A stretch of 6,619 nt of DNA from Gemmatimonadota bacterium (GTDB taxonomy: Bacteria > Gemmatimonadota > Gemmatimonadetes > JACCXV01 > JAHWKZ01): contig JAHWKZ010000078.1 of assembly GCA_019347645.1 (NCBI GenBank), positions 1 to 6,619 on the forward strand, written 5' to 3'. The notes under the pieces were generated by a model. The model saw only the letters and a program-made list of their open reading frames with translations, made no database searches and was not told the DNA's origin. Numbering within the stretch: the stretch's first letter is position 1; every line of letters starts with the position of its first letter. The position numbers were made by a program, and so were the translations under genes. Shown here piece after piece: positions 5,286-6,619 of the stretch.

Positions 5286-5984
5286 ATGCGCTCCACAACG
5301 TTTCATCGCCTCCTGTTCGCCGCGACGCTGCTGACGGGATCGATCGCCCCGGCCGCGGCGCAAACGAGCGATAGCGTGGCCACGGAGGGGTTCACCCGGC
5401 GCTACATCGATGCCGGATCCCGGCGCTCCAACCCGGTCCTCCTCCGGGATTGGCCGGAGCTCACCCGGCTGCTGAACTGGACCCGGCGTCTCGAGACCGC
5501 GGTCGCGGGCGCCGACGAGACCCTCTCGGCCGAGCTTCTCGAGGGGTTTCGCGCGCGAGTCGACTCCCTGGCCGAACAGCCGGTTCCCGGTTTCCTGACC
5601 TCGCGACGCGACTCGGTGAACGCGGCGATCGCCTCGGTTCGAAGCCGCCTCGAGGAGGCCGATCAGGCGCTGTCGGCAGATCCGCCCGAGGTTCGTAGGG
5701 CCGACGGAGAGGCGGCCAACGCGCCGGACCGGGAGCGGACGCTGGTCACCGGCCGAACCGCGGTGACCGTACCGGCCGGCGTGGCGGTCGGAGATCGCGA
5801 CACCCTCCCGAAGGCCGCGATCGAAGGCCAGGCACCGACGAACTTCGTCGACTACCTGGCTCTCGCCCTGTCCGACCTCGACCGGCTCGTCCACCTCGTC
5901 CGGACCGTCGAGATCAATGGACCCCCAGCCCCCTCAGAGCCAGCTCCGTCCCCCAGTACAGCGCGACCCCCGCGAGAACGGTGA
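5286..5984 (+). CDS. Secreted or periplasmic protein of unknown function
   Basis: The 232-residue protein starts with a clear Sec signal peptide: MRSTTFHR, a hydrophobic core LLFAATLLTGSIAPAAA, and a likely cleavage after A25 (AAA before QTS). No lipobox cysteine is present. The mature part is charged and helical, with an aromatic/Arg segment (FTRRYIDAGSRRSNPVLL, LLNWTRRLETAVAG) and heptad-like runs around ELLEGFRARVDSLAEQ and IASVRSRLEEADQAL. It also has a compact hydrophobic stretch FVDYLALALSDLDRLVHLV and ends in a Pro/Ser/Arg tail. I do not recognise a family. ATG 5286 gives the best signal peptide. ATG 5265 and 5274 would add MDTMDTP ahead of it. It is divergent from sigA, and its last 71 bp overlap the 3' end of the ZIP frame on the other strand. 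Confidence 0.7.
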   Translation: MRSTTFHRLLFAATLLTGSIAPAAAQTSDSVATEGFTRRYIDAGSRRSNPVLLRDWPELTRLLNWTRRLETAVAGADETLSAELLEGFRARVDSLAEQPVPGFLTSRRDSVNAAIASVRSRLEEADQALSADPPEVRRADGEAANAPDRERTLVTGRTAVTVPAGVAVGDRDTLPKAAIEGQAPTNFVDYLALALSDLDRLVHLVRTVEINGPPAPSEPAPSPSTARPPRER

Positions 5985-6381
5985 GCGCCAGATGGTGGCC
6001 GACCTCTTTGTTCACCTCGGGAACCAGGTCGGTGGCCGCGACGTAGAGCGTCACCCCGGTCGCCAGCGCGAACCCGTCTCCCGCCCACTGGGGGCGGCCG
6101 GATACGGCGACGGCCCCCACCAGACACGCCGCCCCGACCACGGTCGCGGCGGCCAGCGAGCGGCCGCGCCCGCGCCCGGCGGCGCGGACGATGGAGGCGA
6201 CGGTGAAGCCTTCGGGGATCTTGTGGAGCGCGATCCCGATGAACACGATCCACCCGAGCGAAGGCGAGAAGTGCCAGCCGGCGGCGATCGAGACCCCATC
6301 GAAAAGGGAGTGGAGACCCAGACCCACGACGGCCGCGATCGAGGAGCGCCCGTGCACGACCTCGGCGTGGACCTCCTCGCC
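5914..6381 (-). other. ZIP-family transporter C-terminal part within the hybrid frame
   Basis: ZIP homology spans from a His/Glu-rich loop (EEVHAEVVHG) through about five membrane helices. HSLFDG and HKIPEG carry the conserved metal ligands of helices IV and V. The His-rich loop that normally links helices III and IV is exactly where the sequence changes to RtcB. An intact parent would be about 250-300 residues. Confidence 0.8.
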
Positions 6382-6619
6382 GAAGTGGACCTCCTCGGCG
6401 ACGTAGTTGTGGTGACACGTGATCGGCTCTTCGAACCTAACCTGAGGGAACATCTTGACGAGCACGTCCTGGTACAGCTTCAGCATCACGTCGCGGTTCG
6501 CTCGCGCGTACCGCTGCGCCCAGAACAGATCGCGGCGGTACTCTTCCATCTCGGGCGTGCCCGCGAGGAAGACGGCGAGGTCGCGGTCCGGAAGGCTTGC
6601 GTTGTGGGCGAGCTTCCGG
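5914..6619 (-). CDS. In-frame hybrid: RtcB RNA-ligase segment fused to C-terminal half of a ZIP metal transporter (partial)
   Basis: The frame is open to the right edge, so the start is outside the window; the ATG at 6549 is internal to RtcB-like sequence. The first part reads LPDRDLAVFLAGTPE, DLFWAQRYARANRDVM and CHHNYVAEEVHFGEEV, which is the RtcB RNA 3'-5' ligase pattern around its metal-binding CHHN motif. RtcB would continue with a Trp/RKGA segment, but here the chain switches to HAEVVHGRSSIAAVVGLGLH and becomes a ZIP-family divalent metal transporter. The ZIP part has HSLFDGVSIA (helix IV), IALHKIPEGF (helix V) and three more membrane helices ending LALRGLGVH. Those His/Asp/Glu residues are the ZIP binuclear metal site. 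ZIP helices I-III and most of RtcB are lost, so neither activity is expected. The last 71 bp overlap the opposite-strand secreted gene. Confidence 0.75.
   Translation of the reverse strand, partial: RKLAHNASLPDRDLAVFLAGTPEMEEYRRDLFWAQRYARANRDVMLKLYQDVLVKMFPQVRFEEPITCHHNYVAEEVHFGEEVHAEVVHGRSSIAAVVGLGLHSLFDGVSIAAGWHFSPSLGWIVFIGIALHKIPEGFTVASIVRAAGRGRGRSLAAATVVGAACLVGAVAVSGRPQWAGDGFALATGVTLYVAATDLVPEVNKEVGHHLALTVLAGVALYWGTELALRGLGVH
6367..6397. repeat. 13-bp direct repeat at the RtcB/ZIP junction
   Basis: GTGGACCTCCTCG occurs at 6367-6379 and again at 6385-6397, with an 18-bp period. On the coding strand it encodes EEVH twice (AEEVH-F-GEEVH). It marks the only stretch where RtcB-like and ZIP-like sequence could overlap. 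Confidence 0.7.
6370..6619 (-). other. rtcB: rtcB internal fragment within the hybrid frame
   Basis: About 83 residues of RtcB-like sequence are seen from the right edge to GEEV. They include GTPE, the WAQRYARANRDVM helix and the CHHNY metal/GTP-site motif. The N-terminal part may continue outside the window. The downstream catalytic histidine that RtcB uses to form its guanylate intermediate is absent. Confidence 0.8.

Noticed and set aside
514..6399. Mobile element or transposon carrying the middle segment
   Set aside because: There is no transposase or integrase, no terminal inverted repeats and no target-site duplication. The cargo includes a housekeeping sigma factor, and the flanks are two different genes.
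6549..6619. Start of the minus-strand gene at ATG 6549
   Set aside because: RtcB-like sequence (LPDRDLAVFLAGTPE) continues in frame upstream to the window edge, so this methionine is internal.

Overview
The window is uniformly GC-rich bacterial DNA. It carries a short primary sigma factor without region 1.1, an S41 peptidase piece with the YGGGG-MPD tail, and secreted and transport proteins rich in Ala, Arg and Gly. This fits a high-GC environmental bacterium, perhaps of the Gemmatimonadota/FCB sort. That placement is inference from protein style only. I see no tRNA, rRNA, CRISPR array, insertion sequence or phage gene.

Layout. Positions 1-296 (minus) hold the N-terminus of a STAS-domain protein, probably the STAS part of an MlaE-type lipid ABC permease, running off the left edge. 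A 166-bp divergent spacer follows. It contains a perfectly symmetric array, GTTC-N7-GTTC-N12-GAAC-N7-GAAC (332-373), that looks like a pair of LexA (SOS) boxes. Next comes an open frame (463-1227) that begins as RecA and, inside a shared FGKGSV motif, turns into the C-terminal part of a CtpA/S41 protease. Then come a YacP-like NYN ribonuclease (1256-1804), an APC amino-acid permease overlapping it by ATGA (1801-3126), a SnoaL-like/ester-cyclase protein (3186-3785) and a two-helix membrane protein (3832-4107). A strong hairpin terminator (4137-4170) separates this rightward run from the primary sigma factor rpoD/sigA (4203-5084, minus), which has a recognisable TTGACA promoter. A secreted protein of unknown function (5286-5984, plus) overlaps tail-to-tail with the last frame (5914 to the right edge, minus). 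That frame starts as the RNA ligase RtcB and becomes the C-terminal half of a ZIP metal transporter.

The most important point for a reader is that both outer genes are in-frame hybrids of unrelated families, each joined at a short stretch plausibly shared by both parents. Neither hybrid keeps a complete active core. The simplest reading is that the window is a composite of three pieces (about 1-531, about 514-6399, about 6370-6619) joined at microhomologies. That could be an assembly error or real microhomology-mediated rearrangement, and sequence alone cannot tell which. The middle piece (S41 tail to ZIP tail) looks like an ordinary housekeeping neighbourhood. The LexA-like operator belongs with the recA piece, where such a site is expected.
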